64,000 bases of DNA from Bryobacterales bacterium (GTDB lineage Bacteria > Acidobacteriota > Terriglobia > Bryobacterales > UBA6623), in NCBI GenBank assembly GCA_028819575.1, contig JAPPLB010000173.1, positions 1 through 64,000 on the forward strand, in the 5' to 3' direction. Position 1 is the stretch's first letter, and every line of letters begins with the position of its first letter. Under the pieces are notes generated by a model. It was given only the letters and a program-made list of their open reading frames with translations. It had not been told where the DNA came from and did no database searches. Made by a program: the position numbers and the translations under genes. Below are positions 16,589 through 25,892 of the stretch, in pieces.

Positions 16589-17380
16589 CTACTCCGTCCT
16601 CAGCAGGCGGAATCCGAGATCGTTATCGCGGTGGTCAGGGAAGTGGCCGTAGCGACGCGAAACGCGGCTGAACGTGGCGCCGGCTAACCAACTGCCGCCC
16701 CGATACACCCGGGTCCAGCCTGACGCGGGACCCCGCGGGTCTGTCACCGAACCGCCCGGATAATCTCCGTCCCGGTCCCCTACCCACTCCAGCACGTTCC
16801 CCAGCATGTCGTAGAGCCCCCAGGCATTCGGCGCCTTGCCGCCCACGGGATGCGGGTGATCCCCGCTGTTATCGTCGTACCACGCGATCTTCTCCAACGC
16901 CCGATCCCGACCGAACGAACTCGTCAAGTTCCCCCCATACGTGTCCTCGCTCGTCCCCGCTCGCGCCGTGTACTCCCACTCCGCCTCCGTCGGCAGCCGG
17001 TACCGCTTCTCTCCCGCCACAGCGTTCATCTTCCCGACGAACTCCTGAACGTCGTCCCAGGAGACGCTGTCCACCGGGCAATCCGGACCGCACTCGTCGA
17101 ACTCAGAGGGGTTGCTCCCCATCACTGCCTCCCACTGCCCCTGCGTCACCTCGTATTTGCCCATCCAAAACCCGCAGCTGATCCGCACCCGCGTCAACAA
17201 GCGCTCGTCGGCCATCGATCTCAAGCTGATCGAGCCCATCCGGAACTCCCCCGCCGGCACCCACACGAACTGGATCCCATCGAACTCCTGCGATTCTCCG
17301 GGTTGCGTCTCCGCCTGTACGGACGCAGCCGCCACCAACAAGACGACCAGTGCGCTGATTTTCTTTGCTGGGAAACACAT
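16589..17380 (-). CDS. Secreted SUMF1/FGE-fold protein without catalytic cysteines
   Basis: 263 residues with a signal peptide (ISALVVLLVAAASVQA) and a complete FGE-sulfatase fold: FVWVPAGEFRMGS, KYEVTQGQW, PVDSVSWDDV, YRLPTEAEWEY, NAWGLYDMLGNVLEWV and RGGSWLAG...GFRLLR. True formylglycine-generating enzymes carry two copper-binding cysteines just after RGGSW/Y. Here those places read LAGATFS, with Ala and Ser, so oxidase activity is unlikely. It is more likely a ligand-binding or structural member of the family. The other Cys residues (ISCGFW, CGPDC) lie elsewhere. It sits 256 bp upstream of the sulfatase gene on the same strand. Confidence 0.85.
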   Translation of the reverse strand: MCFPAKKISALVVLLVAAASVQAETQPGESQEFDGIQFVWVPAGEFRMGSISLRSMADERLLTRVRISCGFWMGKYEVTQGQWEAVMGSNPSEFDECGPDCPVDSVSWDDVQEFVGKMNAVAGEKRYRLPTEAEWEYTARAGTSEDTYGGNLTSSFGRDRALEKIAWYDDNSGDHPHPVGGKAPNAWGLYDMLGNVLEWVGDRDGDYPGGSVTDPRGPASGWTRVYRGGSWLAGATFSRVSRRYGHFPDHRDNDLGFRLLRTE

Positions 17381-17604
17381 GAACGTGTGCTCCGGCGTTC
17401 CCGGGAGCCAGGTCGCGAAACAAGCTCATAAATACCACCCCACCCTCACCGCGGTTTTCCGCTCCAACAGACCCGTCCACGGAAAAAACCAATCCCAAGA
17501 AGCCCTCAAAGGCGTTTCCGGCCTTCGAGGTAGACCCTGAACACCTGGAAATTTGTCCCGCTCACGCGACACGTGTCGGCTCAGGGCTCCTCGTTGGCAA
17601 GCTT

Positions 17605-17874
17605 CTATCGCCGCAGCCGGTCGGTATCGACCGCCTTGCCGCCGCGGCGACCTTCGCGGGACGGCCCGCGCCGGCGGGGGAATTCCGGTTCTTCGACAAC
17701 GAGCTGCTGCAGTTCGCGGCGGAGACGAGCCACCTCCTGCTCGGCCTGGACGGCGGCCTGCAGCGCCGGTGCTTTCGACCCCAGCCGGCGGCGCAGCCGT
17801 AAGGCGAGTTCTTCGAGACTGGCATGGGCCTCGGAGACGGTACGGAGCATCTCGTGGCGTTCGTCTTCGTTCAT
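17605..17874 (-). CDS. Small hypothetical coiled-coil protein
   Basis: About 89 residues from the ATG at 17872-17874 (MNEDERHEMLRTVSEAHASL). It is strongly helical, with heptad-like AQEVARLRRELQQLVVEE following a basic LRLRRRLGSK stretch and a basic C-terminus rich in Arg. No family was recognised and no ribosome binding site is obvious. Low complexity and high GC make a spurious frame possible. It lies alone between the SUMF1-fold gene and the oxidoreductase gene. Confidence 0.45.
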   Translation of the reverse strand: MNEDERHEMLRTVSEAHASLEELALRLRRRLGSKAPALQAAVQAEQEVARLRRELQQLVVEEPEFPRRRGPSREGRRGGKAVDTDRLRR

Positions 17875-18175
17875 GGGGGGGTCTCGAGAGGGGTTGTCAG
17901 CTAACAGTGTGACCGGCAAGCGGCGCTCCGGCCGGTCATCCGAATCAGGGTCATCGCTTCGTCGGGAACCCCAGGGCCGCTCTTCCCGGACGACTAGAGA
18001 ATAGCACTATGGAGTAGGCGGAGTATCGCCGAAACGGGAACCGCTCTGACGTCCCAGGCAGCGGGCGGCGGGGGCTGCTGCGAAGCGGGGGCCGTTGGCG
18101 CGGTCTGCACCGACAAACCGGAGCCCATCCCGGCGATTCCGGGCTCGACAAAGTCCAGGTTGATTACTACCCGGC
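17875..18175. other. Gap upstream of the small ORF, nothing recognised
   Basis: About 300 bp between the end of the oxidoreductase gene and the small coiled-coil ORF. Short antisense frames exist but none resembles a protein family, and no repeat copy was found. Confidence 0.4.
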
Positions 18176-19327
18176 CTACATGTTGTAGGCTTCGTCCCAG
18201 GTCACTTCACGCTTCAGATCGATCGCGAGGCGGCCCATGATGGCGGTCATCGTGCTCTCGGCCGCGAACAGCGCCGCGTTCTCCGGCGGGATCTCGCCGC
18301 GCGCGCCTTTGACGAAGTGCTCGATCACATCGTCGGTGATGTTGTACTTGGTCGCTTGCCGCGAAGGGCTCCGTCCTTCGACATTGGTCGTGTAGCCGCG
18401 GCGCGAAGTTGACATCACGCCCTTGGTTCCAAAGAAGTATTCGCCCACGTCACGGTATCCGCCGACGGAAATCTGATTCGCCGAATGCGTGTAGACGCGG
18501 CCGTCGGGCAGCTTGTAATTGACGGCCAGGCTGTCCATGACGTCGCCGATGTCGGTGCGCACCACGCGAGCGCCGTAGCCGGTCGCGCTGACCGGGTGGA
18601 CTCCGGTGAACCAGTTGACGACGTCGATGTTGTGGCAATTCTGCTCGACGATGATGTCGCCGGACAACTCCTTGTAGAACAACCAGTTCCGAACCCGCTC
18701 CTCCGACTCCGGATGCCCTTTGCGGATCGGCAGGGGGCCGCCCAGCCAGGCGGAGCGAATCATGCGGACCTCACCGATCTCGCCCCCCACGAGCATCTCG
18801 TAGGCGCGGCGATAGTCCTTGCCCCACCGTTGTTGGTAGTCGACCATCACCATCTGTCCGGGCTTGACGTTCTTCGACGCGTCGATCACACGGCGCACGC
18901 CGGCCGGGTCGACCGCTACCGGCTTTTCCATCAGGATGTGCTTGCCCGAGGCGACCGCCAGCTCGAAGTGCTCCGGGTGGAGATAGGGCGGCGTGGCGAT
19001 GTAGATCGCGTCGATATCGGCGTCCAGAATCGCCTGGGCGCTCTTGTAGGCTTGAGCGTCGGGCGCAGGCAGGCTCTTGCGGGCCGCGGCGATCTGGTCG
19101 TCGTAGACGTCGGCGAGAGCCGTCAATTCCGTGCCCGGGTTCTTGAGGAACAGCTTGCTGACTCGCGATCCTCGGCGGCCGCAGCCCAACAGTCCGACTT
19201 TTGCCTTCGAGTTCGCCGGTGTCCCGTAGACCGATTCCGGTTGAATGATCGTCCAGCCGGCCGCCGCCACACCCGCATCCTTGACGAACTCTCTGCGTGT
19301 GGAAGCCTGCTTCGATTGCTTGTCCAT
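18176..19327 (-). CDS. Gfo/Idh/MocA-family oxidoreductase with Tat signal
   Basis: 383 residues. A twin-arginine signal, STRREFVKDAGVAAAGW, precedes the NAD(P)-binding fold VGLLGCGRRGSRV. The family landmarks AIYIATPPYLHPEH and GKHILMEKPVAVD carry the EKP motif, and a C-terminal GFO domain follows with QNCHNIDVVNWF and GDVMDSL. Such proteins oxidise or rearrange sugars and are often exported in Planctomycetota and Acidobacteriota. Start is the ATG at 19325-19327, just before the Tat motif; a longer upstream frame has no support. It stands alone, divergent from the LRR genes. Confidence 0.88.
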   Translation of the reverse strand: MDKQSKQASTRREFVKDAGVAAAGWTIIQPESVYGTPANSKAKVGLLGCGRRGSRVSKLFLKNPGTELTALADVYDDQIAAARKSLPAPDAQAYKSAQAILDADIDAIYIATPPYLHPEHFELAVASGKHILMEKPVAVDPAGVRRVIDASKNVKPGQMVMVDYQQRWGKDYRRAYEMLVGGEIGEVRMIRSAWLGGPLPIRKGHPESEERVRNWLFYKELSGDIIVEQNCHNIDVVNWFTGVHPVSATGYGARVVRTDIGDVMDSLAVNYKLPDGRVYTHSANQISVGGYRDVGEYFFGTKGVMSTSRRGYTTNVEGRSPSRQATKYNITDDVIEHFVKGARGEIPPENAALFAAESTMTAIMGRLAIDLKREVTWDEAYNM

Positions 19328-19604
19328 TCCGCCTCTCCAAGCGCCCGGGAAAGGCGCGCTTCGCCTCGTGGAACCGGGCGGTTCCCAACGCGTTCCGATT
19401 CTAACAGAGAGCCGCGGCGGGGAGCTTGCGGAGGTCCCGGCGCGGGTATCTTGGCCGACGTCCTTCCTCATCCGTACCCGGACGGACTCCAGCGAAGCCG
19501 CCTGGCAAGTCGAACCTGCACAGGCGCCAGGCTCCGCGGGCTGGATCGATGCACTCCTCCTGTATAGTGGGGAGTCGGACGGAGACTTTGCGAAGGGAAT
19601 CCTC

Positions 19605-21668
19605 ATGCGCGAGAACAGGACGGGTTCTCTGACTCAGCCCCGTGTCCATCGCTCTCATTCAGGGTCTCGATTCGCGTCCGTCCTTGTTCTGCTCTGTCTC
19701 CTGACTCCAGCGGCGTCTCGGTCACTGTTCGGCGAGCCTGCCGATCGAAGGGTCGCTGAATGGGCGCTGCGAACCGGTGGAACGGTCGTTCTGGCCGGTA
19801 AAGGGGAGCCCATCGGGTCGGTGAATCAACTTCCCGGCGGGGATTTCAAGCTGGAAATCCTGAACCTTGTCGGAACGAATATGAAGCCGCCCGACCTGGC
19901 GAGGCTCAGCCAGCTCAGGCACCTCGAGGAACTCCATCTCCCTCAGCCCATGTGGATTCGCCATCCGGGACTTGACGACAACCAAAACCCCCAGATGCGC
20001 CACCTGGCGTCCCTCAGCTCCCTGCGGAGGCTCACCTTCAGCTATTTCTTTCGCGAGTTCAACGGCCGCTTCAAGGACGAGGGCATCGAGCAGATCGCCG
20101 CCCTGACGAATCTCGAGGAGTTCCGGGTGCGAAGGGCCGCCGTCCGAGGGCATTCACTGGGGCCTTTCCGCAACCTGAAATCCCTGGATCTGACCTATTG
20201 CCGCCTGGATGACGAGGGCATGCGGAACATCGAGAACATGAAGGCCCTTCAAAAGCTTTGGATCGGCGACACGCGGGTGACGGACGAGGGTCTGGCCTAC
20301 GTTCGGGACCTGCACGATCTCGAGGAACTGCATCTCCAGGGCAATCAGGTCAGCGACGCCGGGTTGGTTCATCTCGAAGGCCTTGTCAAGCTCAAGACAC
20401 TCAATCTGCGGAGCGCCGGAATCAGCGACCACGGACTGCAACGATTGGCTCGGCTGACGAAACTCGAGGTCCTCAATCTCTACAACACGAAAGTGTCGAA
20501 CGCCGGCCTGCAACGGCTTGCACGCCTCAAGCGCCTGAGAGAAGTGGACCTGCGCTATTCACGTGTGACCCGAGCGGGCGTGGAAGCCTTGCAAGTCGTC
20601 CTGCCGGGGACGAGACTGCTCTTCCTTGACGTCTCGCCTCGAAACCCGGAGATCAGCGCCGTGCCCTTCCCTGCGGACGGTAGTGAGGAGGCGATCGCTC
20701 GGTGGGTGCGAAGCATGGGCGGGGAGGCGGAGATCGTCAGTGGCGCGCTTCGGGAGGTTTCTCTTGCGCGAACGGCGGTTACCGACAGGCATCTGGAGAA
20801 GTTCAGAGGCCTGCCGAATCTGCGCCGTCTTTCCTTGGCGGCGACCGAGGCCGGCGATCTGGGCGTGCGCTGCCTGGAGCACCTGCCGGGGATAACCGAA
20901 CTGGATCTCACGAGCACCCTCATTTCGGATGCCGGGCTACAGCGCCTGAAAGGCTTGCGTGGTCTCAGGAACCTTCGTCTCGACCAGACCGTGATCGAAG
21001 GACCGGGGCTGGAGCACATCCGGGGGCTCCAGCAACTCGAGGACCTGAGTGTCGTCGGCGCGCCGGTGGGTGACATCGGCCTGCCGCCCCTGGCCGGACT
21101 GAAGTCGCTGACAAGGCTGTGGGTTGCTGAAACCGACATTACGGACGAGGGAGCGTCGGCCCTGGCGGACTTGCGCGCCCTCACGCTGCTCGACGTGGCC
21201 GCAACCGATCTGACGAACAAGGGACTGGTTCACCTGAAGGGGTTGACCGGCCTCAGGTGGCTTTCACTCAGCTACACTCGGTTCACCGATGAAGGGCTGG
21301 TGAACCTGGAAGGTTTGACGGAACTGAGGCAGCTCGCGATGATCCGAACGCGCCTCGGTGACGCCGGGATGAAGTCGATCGGGAAGTTGACGAAGCTCAC
21401 CGATCTCGACCTGGATTACACCGAAGTCACGGATGAGGGAATCTCGCAGATCACGGGACTGCGGGAATTGAGAACGCTCAGTCTCGACAGCACTCTCGTC
21501 ACCGATGAAAGTGTTCCGCACCTTTCGCAACTTTCCGAACTCGAGAAGCTCAACCTTTATCACACCCTGATCAGCGCGGAGGGTCATCAGAAGCTGAAAA
21601 CCGCGCTGCCGGAATGCGAGATCGTATGGGACCCGGACTCCGCCCTCCCGAACCGGCGCAGGAGTTGA
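19605..21668 (+). CDS. Secreted leucine-rich repeat protein, two LRR blocks
   Basis: About 687 residues, exported through a signal-like segment (FASVLVLLCLLTPAAS). The rest consists of 23-25-residue LRRs of the type L..L.L..T.(I/V)(S/T)D.GL..L, closest to RNase-inhibitor/internalin-like bacterial LRRs. Two blocks are separated by a cap module (AIARWVRSMGGEAEI followed by LREVSLARTAVTD) that resembles the start of the first block (VAEWALRTGGTVVL) and the start of the next gene's LRR. This suggests growth by duplication of a cap-plus-LRR unit. Its role is probably protein-protein binding outside the cytoplasm. The ATG at 19605 is preferred over the long upstream open frame, which is antisense to the oxidoreductase gene. 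Confidence 0.85.
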   Translation: MRENRTGSLTQPRVHRSHSGSRFASVLVLLCLLTPAASRSLFGEPADRRVAEWALRTGGTVVLAGKGEPIGSVNQLPGGDFKLEILNLVGTNMKPPDLARLSQLRHLEELHLPQPMWIRHPGLDDNQNPQMRHLASLSSLRRLTFSYFFREFNGRFKDEGIEQIAALTNLEEFRVRRAAVRGHSLGPFRNLKSLDLTYCRLDDEGMRNIENMKALQKLWIGDTRVTDEGLAYVRDLHDLEELHLQGNQVSDAGLVHLEGLVKLKTLNLRSAGISDHGLQRLARLTKLEVLNLYNTKVSNAGLQRLARLKRLREVDLRYSRVTRAGVEALQVVLPGTRLLFLDVSPRNPEISAVPFPADGSEEAIARWVRSMGGEAEIVSGALREVSLARTAVTDRHLEKFRGLPNLRRLSLAATEAGDLGVRCLEHLPGITELDLTSTLISDAGLQRLKGLRGLRNLRLDQTVIEGPGLEHIRGLQQLEDLSVVGAPVGDIGLPPLAGLKSLTRLWVAETDITDEGASALADLRALTLLDVAATDLTNKGLVHLKGLTGLRWLSLSYTRFTDEGLVNLEGLTELRQLAMIRTRLGDAGMKSIGKLTKLTDLDLDYTEVTDEGISQITGLRELRTLSLDSTLVTDESVPHLSQLSELEKLNLYHTLISAEGHQKLKTALPECEIVWDPDSALPNRRRS

Positions 21669-22801
21669 GCAACCTTCGCCCGGCGCAAAGCCCGACGGCG
21701 AAGCTCTCTACGCGCTCCGCTGCCGGCAAGTTCGGCGCCTTTCTGCTGGCTTTTCTGGTCTTGGTGTTTTGCCAGGTTGGCGGTTACGCGGCGGATTTCA
21801 CGCAAGACGAAGTGGGCTTGTGGATCGCCGGGACGGGAGGCGCGATCGGCCGCAACGCGAACGGCAGCATTACCGAAGTCAACCTCACGTCCGCGTGGAT
21901 CACCGATGAGGACCTGGTGCGACTTGCCTCGCTGCGTGACTTGGAAGACCTCAACCTTTCCTACACATGGATCAGCGATCTCGGGCTCGAGTATCTGAAG
22001 CCCCTGGAGAATATCACCCGGCTCGATCTTCGGTTTGTCGAATACATCTCTGACGGCGGGATCGCTCACCTGAAGGGCTGGAAACATCTGCGTCATCTGA
22101 ACATCCGGGGGACACAGGTGACCAGCGCGGTATTCGAACACTTGGCGGGACTGACCACCCTTGAATCCCTGGATGTCGGATTCAGCCTGGTGAACGACGA
22201 AGGTTTCGAGAGCCTGGCGCCGCTGGAGCGGCTTCAGACCTTCGCGTTCGGGGGCAACAAGCTGACAGGGAGATCTCTGCCGCTATTACGGCTCCTGCCT
22301 TCGCTTCGCAATCTGGTCGTCAGCGGCAAGCAACGAACCGACTCCGGCTACTGGGGCCTTGAGCTGAACGACTTCAACATCAGCTCTCTCGAAGCCTTGA
22401 CCGGTCTCCGTAGTCTTGACGTGGCCGACATGAGAGTCTCCGACGAGAGCATGAAGGTCATCCGCAAGCTCGTGAACCTCGAAGCGCTCGACCTCAGCCG
22501 GACCCTCGTCTCCAGCGCGGGCATGCGAGAGCTGCGACCGCTTCGCTCCCTGCGCGACTTGAAGCTGGCTCAGGTCGAGGGAATCGACGACCGCGCGTCA
22601 ACGGCTTTTGTGGATATGGAGCAACTCGAAACGCTCGACCTCGCGGAAACCCGAATCAGCGACCGGTCCCTGCCGGATCTGGGCCGAATGAAAAGCTTGC
22701 AAAAGGTCTTTGTGGGCGGCTCCGGGGTTACCGCCGAAGGTGTCGACGAGTTTCGGCGGCGGCATCCGAACGTGCAGATCGCCTGGTGGGCCCAGGAGTG
22801 A
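21614..22801 (+). CDS. Second secreted leucine-rich repeat protein
   Basis: Up to 395 residues. A hydrophobic export segment (FGAFLLAFLVLVFCQVG) is followed by the cap EVGLWIAGTGGAI and LRRs such as ITEVNLTSAWITDEDL and LDLSRTLVSSAGM. It overlaps the end of the first LRR gene. The true start may be the ATG at 21614, the ATG at 21626, or a TTG at 21665 that overlaps the first gene's TGA. Overlap and similarity mark the pair as a tandem duplication, probably translationally coupled. A PAL-A repeat starts about 38 bp after its stop. Confidence 0.82.
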   Translation: MRDRMGPGLRPPEPAQELSNLRPAQSPTAKLSTRSAAGKFGAFLLAFLVLVFCQVGGYAADFTQDEVGLWIAGTGGAIGRNANGSITEVNLTSAWITDEDLVRLASLRDLEDLNLSYTWISDLGLEYLKPLENITRLDLRFVEYISDGGIAHLKGWKHLRHLNIRGTQVTSAVFEHLAGLTTLESLDVGFSLVNDEGFESLAPLERLQTFAFGGNKLTGRSLPLLRLLPSLRNLVVSGKQRTDSGYWGLELNDFNISSLEALTGLRSLDVADMRVSDESMKVIRKLVNLEALDLSRTLVSSAGMRELRPLRSLRDLKLAQVEGIDDRASTAFVDMEQLETLDLAETRISDRSLPDLGRMKSLQKVFVGGSGVTAEGVDEFRRRHPNVQIAWWAQE

Positions 22802-22838
22802 GAGCCGGCCGTTCCTCGTGCTCGCGTCCGAATCGTGG

Positions 22839-23043
22839 CTAACTTGCTTTTCTCACCACGCGGCGAGGTGAAGTGCGTGAGAGGGCCGTCAGGACGAGGC
22901 GCGAGCCGGGCGGAGGAAAAAGGCGCGTGCAGGCCTACTTGAACAGTACGTTGAGCACGGCAAGCAAGCGTCGCGAAGGAAAAGCGAAGTCCTGGCGGTC
23001 GTATCGTGTGCTTCGACCGTCGGGTGGAGAGAAAGGTAGGCTA
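22839..23043 (+). repeat. PAL-A palindromic repeat, variant centre, at a 3'-3' junction
   Basis: A 205 bp copy with slightly degenerate ends (AACTTGCTTTTCTCACCACG on the left). The usual GC-rich central hairpin is altered to contain GGGCGGAGGAAAAAGGCGCG, also seen in the 30050 copy. It fills the gap between the second LRR gene and the convergent DUF1552 gene. Its last bases, CTA at 23041-23043, form the TAG stop codon of the DUF1552 gene. Confidence 0.85.
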
Positions 23044-24354
23044 AACGATCCAGTTCAACTTCTTGCTCGCTGACGGGAACTTGTCGATTCTCGTTTTCAT
23101 GACCTCGCTGGCGAGCGTCAGATAGAGGTCCCCTACGGTGCCGGTCGTCTTCGTGTGCAGGCCCCTCTTCAGGTCGCCGGCCCCTCCTGCGGCGATCACG
23201 GCCAAACCGCTGTTCTTGTGAGCATTCGCTTCCGCATGCTCGTGCACGAACATCAGACAGGTGTGATCCAGTAACGTCCCGTTACCCTCCGGTATGGATT
23301 TCAGCTTCGCCAGCAGGTAGGCGAACTCCTCGACGTGCCAGCGATTGATGTCCCTCAACACCCGCTGGCCCTGCGGAGTTTCAACGTCGCCATGCGTGTA
23401 ACCGTGGTGCCGCCGGGCGGTATGCCCCAGCCACGGGAAGCGGGAGGTCCCTTGGCACTTCGTCAGCATGTACGAAGCCACGCGTGTCTGGTGGGAAGCC
23501 AGGGCATGAACCATGAGGTCCGTTTGCAATTTGGCGATACGCGGCCAGTCTTTGAGGTCTCCGCCCTCGGGAGGACGTTCGACGACTTGGCGGTATTCGG
23601 GCGGGAGACTCACGATCGATCGTTCGAGGTCTCGCAGCGAGGTGAGGTATTCGTCCAGACGGTTCTGGTCCTGGCGCCCGAGGTTGTGCTTCAGGCTTTG
23701 CGCGTCATCCTGGACTGCGTCCAATACACTCTTCTTCTGCTGGATCCAGTCTTCGTCTTTCGTCCCGAACAGCCGGTCAAACAGCCTCTGGGGAATCATC
23801 TCCGGGGGAAGAGGGCGATCACGGTCGGCCCAACTCAGATTGCGCTGAATGCTTTCCCCCAGCGACTCCTGGCAGACGCCGATCTGAAGAGAGCGGAAGC
23901 GGGATTCGTTCCCGATCTCGGATGCGATCACTTGGTCAATCGAGGGCGCCCCGGCTCCACGCCCGGTAAACGAGGTGCCCGAAACGAGACCGCTCATGGA
24001 ACGGTGATGGTCGTTCCCGGGTCCGGGCATGCGTGCCGCGGGATTGTCGAGCCCGGTGATGACGTGAATGTCGTCGCGGAACGGCGCCAGCGGAGACAGA
24101 CACGCCGTCATCCGATACTCATGCCCGGCTTCGCGGGGGATCCAGAAACGCTCCAGAATCCCGTTGCCGTTGAACCACAACACGAATCTCGATTCGATGT
24201 TGCCGTCCGCGCCGAGGCTCTTGGCGGCGGCATAGGCCGTGCCGCTCGAGTTGAACATCGCTTCGAGAGCAGGCAGCCCGATCCGGACCATCGCGCCGGA
24301 GAGGCCTACCCCTCTCAGGAACGTGCGGCGAGAAAGTGCGCTCTTTGAACTCAT
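23041..24354 (-). CDS. DUF1552 Tat-exported protein
   Basis: 437 residues starting [20 protein letters not shown], a twin-arginine signal, followed by the DUF1552 landmarks [22 protein letters not shown] and [11 protein letters not shown]. These proteins are exported, of unknown activity, and typical of Planctomycetota, Verrucomicrobiota, Myxococcota and Acidobacteriota. They usually sit beside a DUF1592/DUF1588 cytochrome-type protein, but none is adjacent here. The only CxxCH protein in the window is the unrelated 1607-residue one at 39116-43939. The stop codon is supplied by the PAL-A repeat end. Confidence 0.88.
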   Translation of the reverse strand: MSSKSALSRRTFLRGVGLSGAMVRIGLPALEAMFNSSGTAYAAAKSLGADGNIESRFVLWFNGNGILERFWIPREAGHEYRMTACLSPLAPFRDDIHVITGLDNPAARMPGPGNDHHRSMSGLVSGTSFTGRGAGAPSIDQVIASEIGNESRFRSLQIGVCQESLGESIQRNLSWADRDRPLPPEMIPQRLFDRLFGTKDEDWIQQKKSVLDAVQDDAQSLKHNLGRQDQNRLDEYLTSLRDLERSIVSLPPEYRQVVERPPEGGDLKDWPRIAKLQTDLMVHALASHQTRVASYMLTKCQGTSRFPWLGHTARRHHGYTHGDVETPQGQRVLRDINRWHVEEFAYLLAKLKSIPEGNGTLLDHTCLMFVHEHAEANAHKNSGLAVIAAGGAGDLKRGLHTKTTGTVGDLYLTLASEVMKTRIDKFPSASKKLNWIV

Positions 24355-24436
24355 GAACTCGTCCGAACTTCCGGAGAATGGCTCCGGCCCGGCTAACGAA
24401 ATTATACGCTCATTGCCGAGCGGAGGGGTAGTCCGG

Positions 24437-25036
24437 CTACTTCTCGTCGATCGTCGGTTGGGGATCTTTCGCCGCGGGCTGCTGAAGTAGCCCTTCTTTG
24501 GCAGGAAGCTCCGTCGTCGCCAGTTTCATGGCCGGAATCCCGATGCCTTCCCCCAGATCGGAGAGAGTTCCGAGATCCACCGGCCCTACGATGTTGAGCA
24601 CCGTGAATTCCTGATGGTCTTCGGAGACGACAGTGACCCCAGTCACCTCTTCGTTCTCGACGTAGGAGTATACGCTGACTCTCTGTGCTTTGGTGCGGTC
24701 CTTGACCTCGATCAAGGGAACCCAGTTCGGCCCCGCGACTTGCTCATGGATCGGGCTCACGTCTTCTTTGCTGTACTGCTTCTTCCCCTTGAACCAGAAA
24801 CGGCGCAGGTAGATTCCTTTGAGCTTCCCGACAAGGCTCTTCACCGGCTCGGTAACGCCCTTTTTCAACACCAGCAGCTTGCGGCCTTTTTCGAGTGACT
24901 CGCCGTCGAGGTTGATCGTGACCACCTCGTCGGCCCTCTCTTCGAGGTGGTCGAGGTCCATCCGAAGCTGCGCGCCCTCCTGAGCCGCCAGCGGAGCGCA
25001 GAGCGCGAAGAGCGCCGCCAGCCAGATCGTTTTCAT
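24437..25036 (-). CDS. DUF4252-family exported protein
   Basis: 199 residues with a signal peptide ([19 protein letters not shown]). The mature part has the DUF4252 pattern: [30 protein letters not shown], and late [20 protein letters not shown]. The function of this family is unknown, but it is often encoded behind ECF sigma factors. Here it overlaps the preceding small membrane-protein gene by 4 bp (ATGA), and the sigma gene lies just before that, so the three form one unit. The ATG at 25034-25036 is chosen for the signal peptide; the frame stays open upstream. Confidence 0.82.
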   Translation of the reverse strand: MKTIWLAALFALCAPLAAQEGAQLRMDLDHLEERADEVVTINLDGESLEKGRKLLVLKKGVTEPVKSLVGKLKGIYLRRFWFKGKKQYSKEDVSPIHEQVAGPNWVPLIEVKDRTKAQRVSVYSYVENEEVTGVTVVSEDHQEFTVLNIVGPVDLGTLSDLGEGIGIPAMKLATTELPAKEGLLQQPAAKDPQPTIDEK

Positions 25037-25353
25037 TGCTCGGCCCCCCGGTTTCCGGACCGCCATACCGCATCGCGGGCCTGGTTGATCTTGATCCCCG
25101 CCAGTTGCAGTGTCATCAGCAGTTCCGCCTCGGCCTGCCGGGCCTCGATCTGCGCCTGCCGATCGGAATGCTGCTTCTGCATGAAGACGCCCAAACTCAG
25201 CGAGGCAGCCATGGCGCCTGCCGCCACCCAGCGCCAAGGCATCCGGCGAGGGCTCGGCTCGGCTCGGAATTTTTCCATGAGCCGGCTCGTAAATCCAGCC
25301 GGCGGCATTCGCCTCGCCAGCGCTTTTCTCAGCTCAGATTCGACCGGCCCCAT
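25033..25353 (-). CDS. Single-pass membrane protein, putative anti-sigma partner
   Basis: 106 residues: a ~40-residue basic cytoplasmic N-terminus, one membrane helix (WRWVAAGAMAASLSLGVFM, about 41-59), then a helical outer segment with RQAQIEARQAEAELL. It lacks the HxxxCxxC zinc motif of classic ZAS anti-sigma factors. The call rests on position: its start overlaps the ECF sigma gene by 20 bp and it overlaps the DUF4252 gene by 4 bp. It could regulate the sigma factor by membrane sequestration, which is inference. Confidence 0.65.
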   Translation of the reverse strand: MGPVESELRKALARRMPPAGFTSRLMEKFRAEPSPRRMPWRWVAAGAMAASLSLGVFMQKQHSDRQAQIEARQAEAELLMTLQLAGIKINQARDAVWRSGNRGAEQ

Positions 25354-25888
25354 AAAGCATCTCCCCCTTCAACTCCGGCGCCTTGTCTCGCAATCGGAAC
25401 AGCGCTCTGCGGAGCGTGGTTTTCACCGTGTTCAACGGCATGTCCAATGCTTCCGCGATTTCCGACAGCTTCATGTCCTCCTGAAACCGCAGTATGATCA
25501 CCATGCGCATCTTCTTCGGCAACGAGCGAACTTTCTTCCGCAAGGTTTCCGCCAGCAGCGGGTCCCAGGGACTCGTTTCCACCCCAGGCTCCACCACCTC
25601 ATCCAGAGGCTGATAGCGGCGATGCTTCAGCCTCCGCGTGTAATCGATGCACCTCCTTGTGACCGCCTGTCGAAGCCAGAATGTCAGGTGCAGATCCGAC
25701 TCGATCCGCTCCAGGTTCTTGTACAACTCCAGGTAGACATCCTGCGCCACATCCTCGGCCACCGCCCGGTTCCCAAAAAAGTGGTACGCGAGACTATAGA
25801 CCATCGACTTGTGATGATCGATGACCTCTCCAAACGCCTCGGGATCCCGAAGCGCGTTATCCACGAGACGTCTCGGCGACGATTCCAT
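25334..25888 (-). CDS. ECF-type RNA polymerase sigma factor
   Basis: About 184 residues from MESSPRRLVDNAL. Region 2 has VYSLAYHFFGNRAVAEDVAQ and DVYLELYKNL, with FWLRQAVTRRCID following. Region 4 has LPKKMRMVIILRFQEDMKLS and EIAEALDMPLNTVKTTLRRA. It directs transcription of an extracytoplasmic or stress regulon. The ATG at 25886-25888 leaves a 4 bp gap after the preceding hydrolase stop; an ATG at 25933 would overlap that gene by 41 bp. It is followed by the membrane protein and DUF4252 genes, its likely control and target partners. Confidence 0.88.
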   Translation of the reverse strand: MESSPRRLVDNALRDPEAFGEVIDHHKSMVYSLAYHFFGNRAVAEDVAQDVYLELYKNLERIESDLHLTFWLRQAVTRRCIDYTRRLKHRRYQPLDEVVEPGVETSPWDPLLAETLRKKVRSLPKKMRMVIILRFQEDMKLSEIAEALDMPLNTVKTTLRRALFRLRDKAPELKGEMLYGAGRI

Positions 25889-25892
25889 CCGC

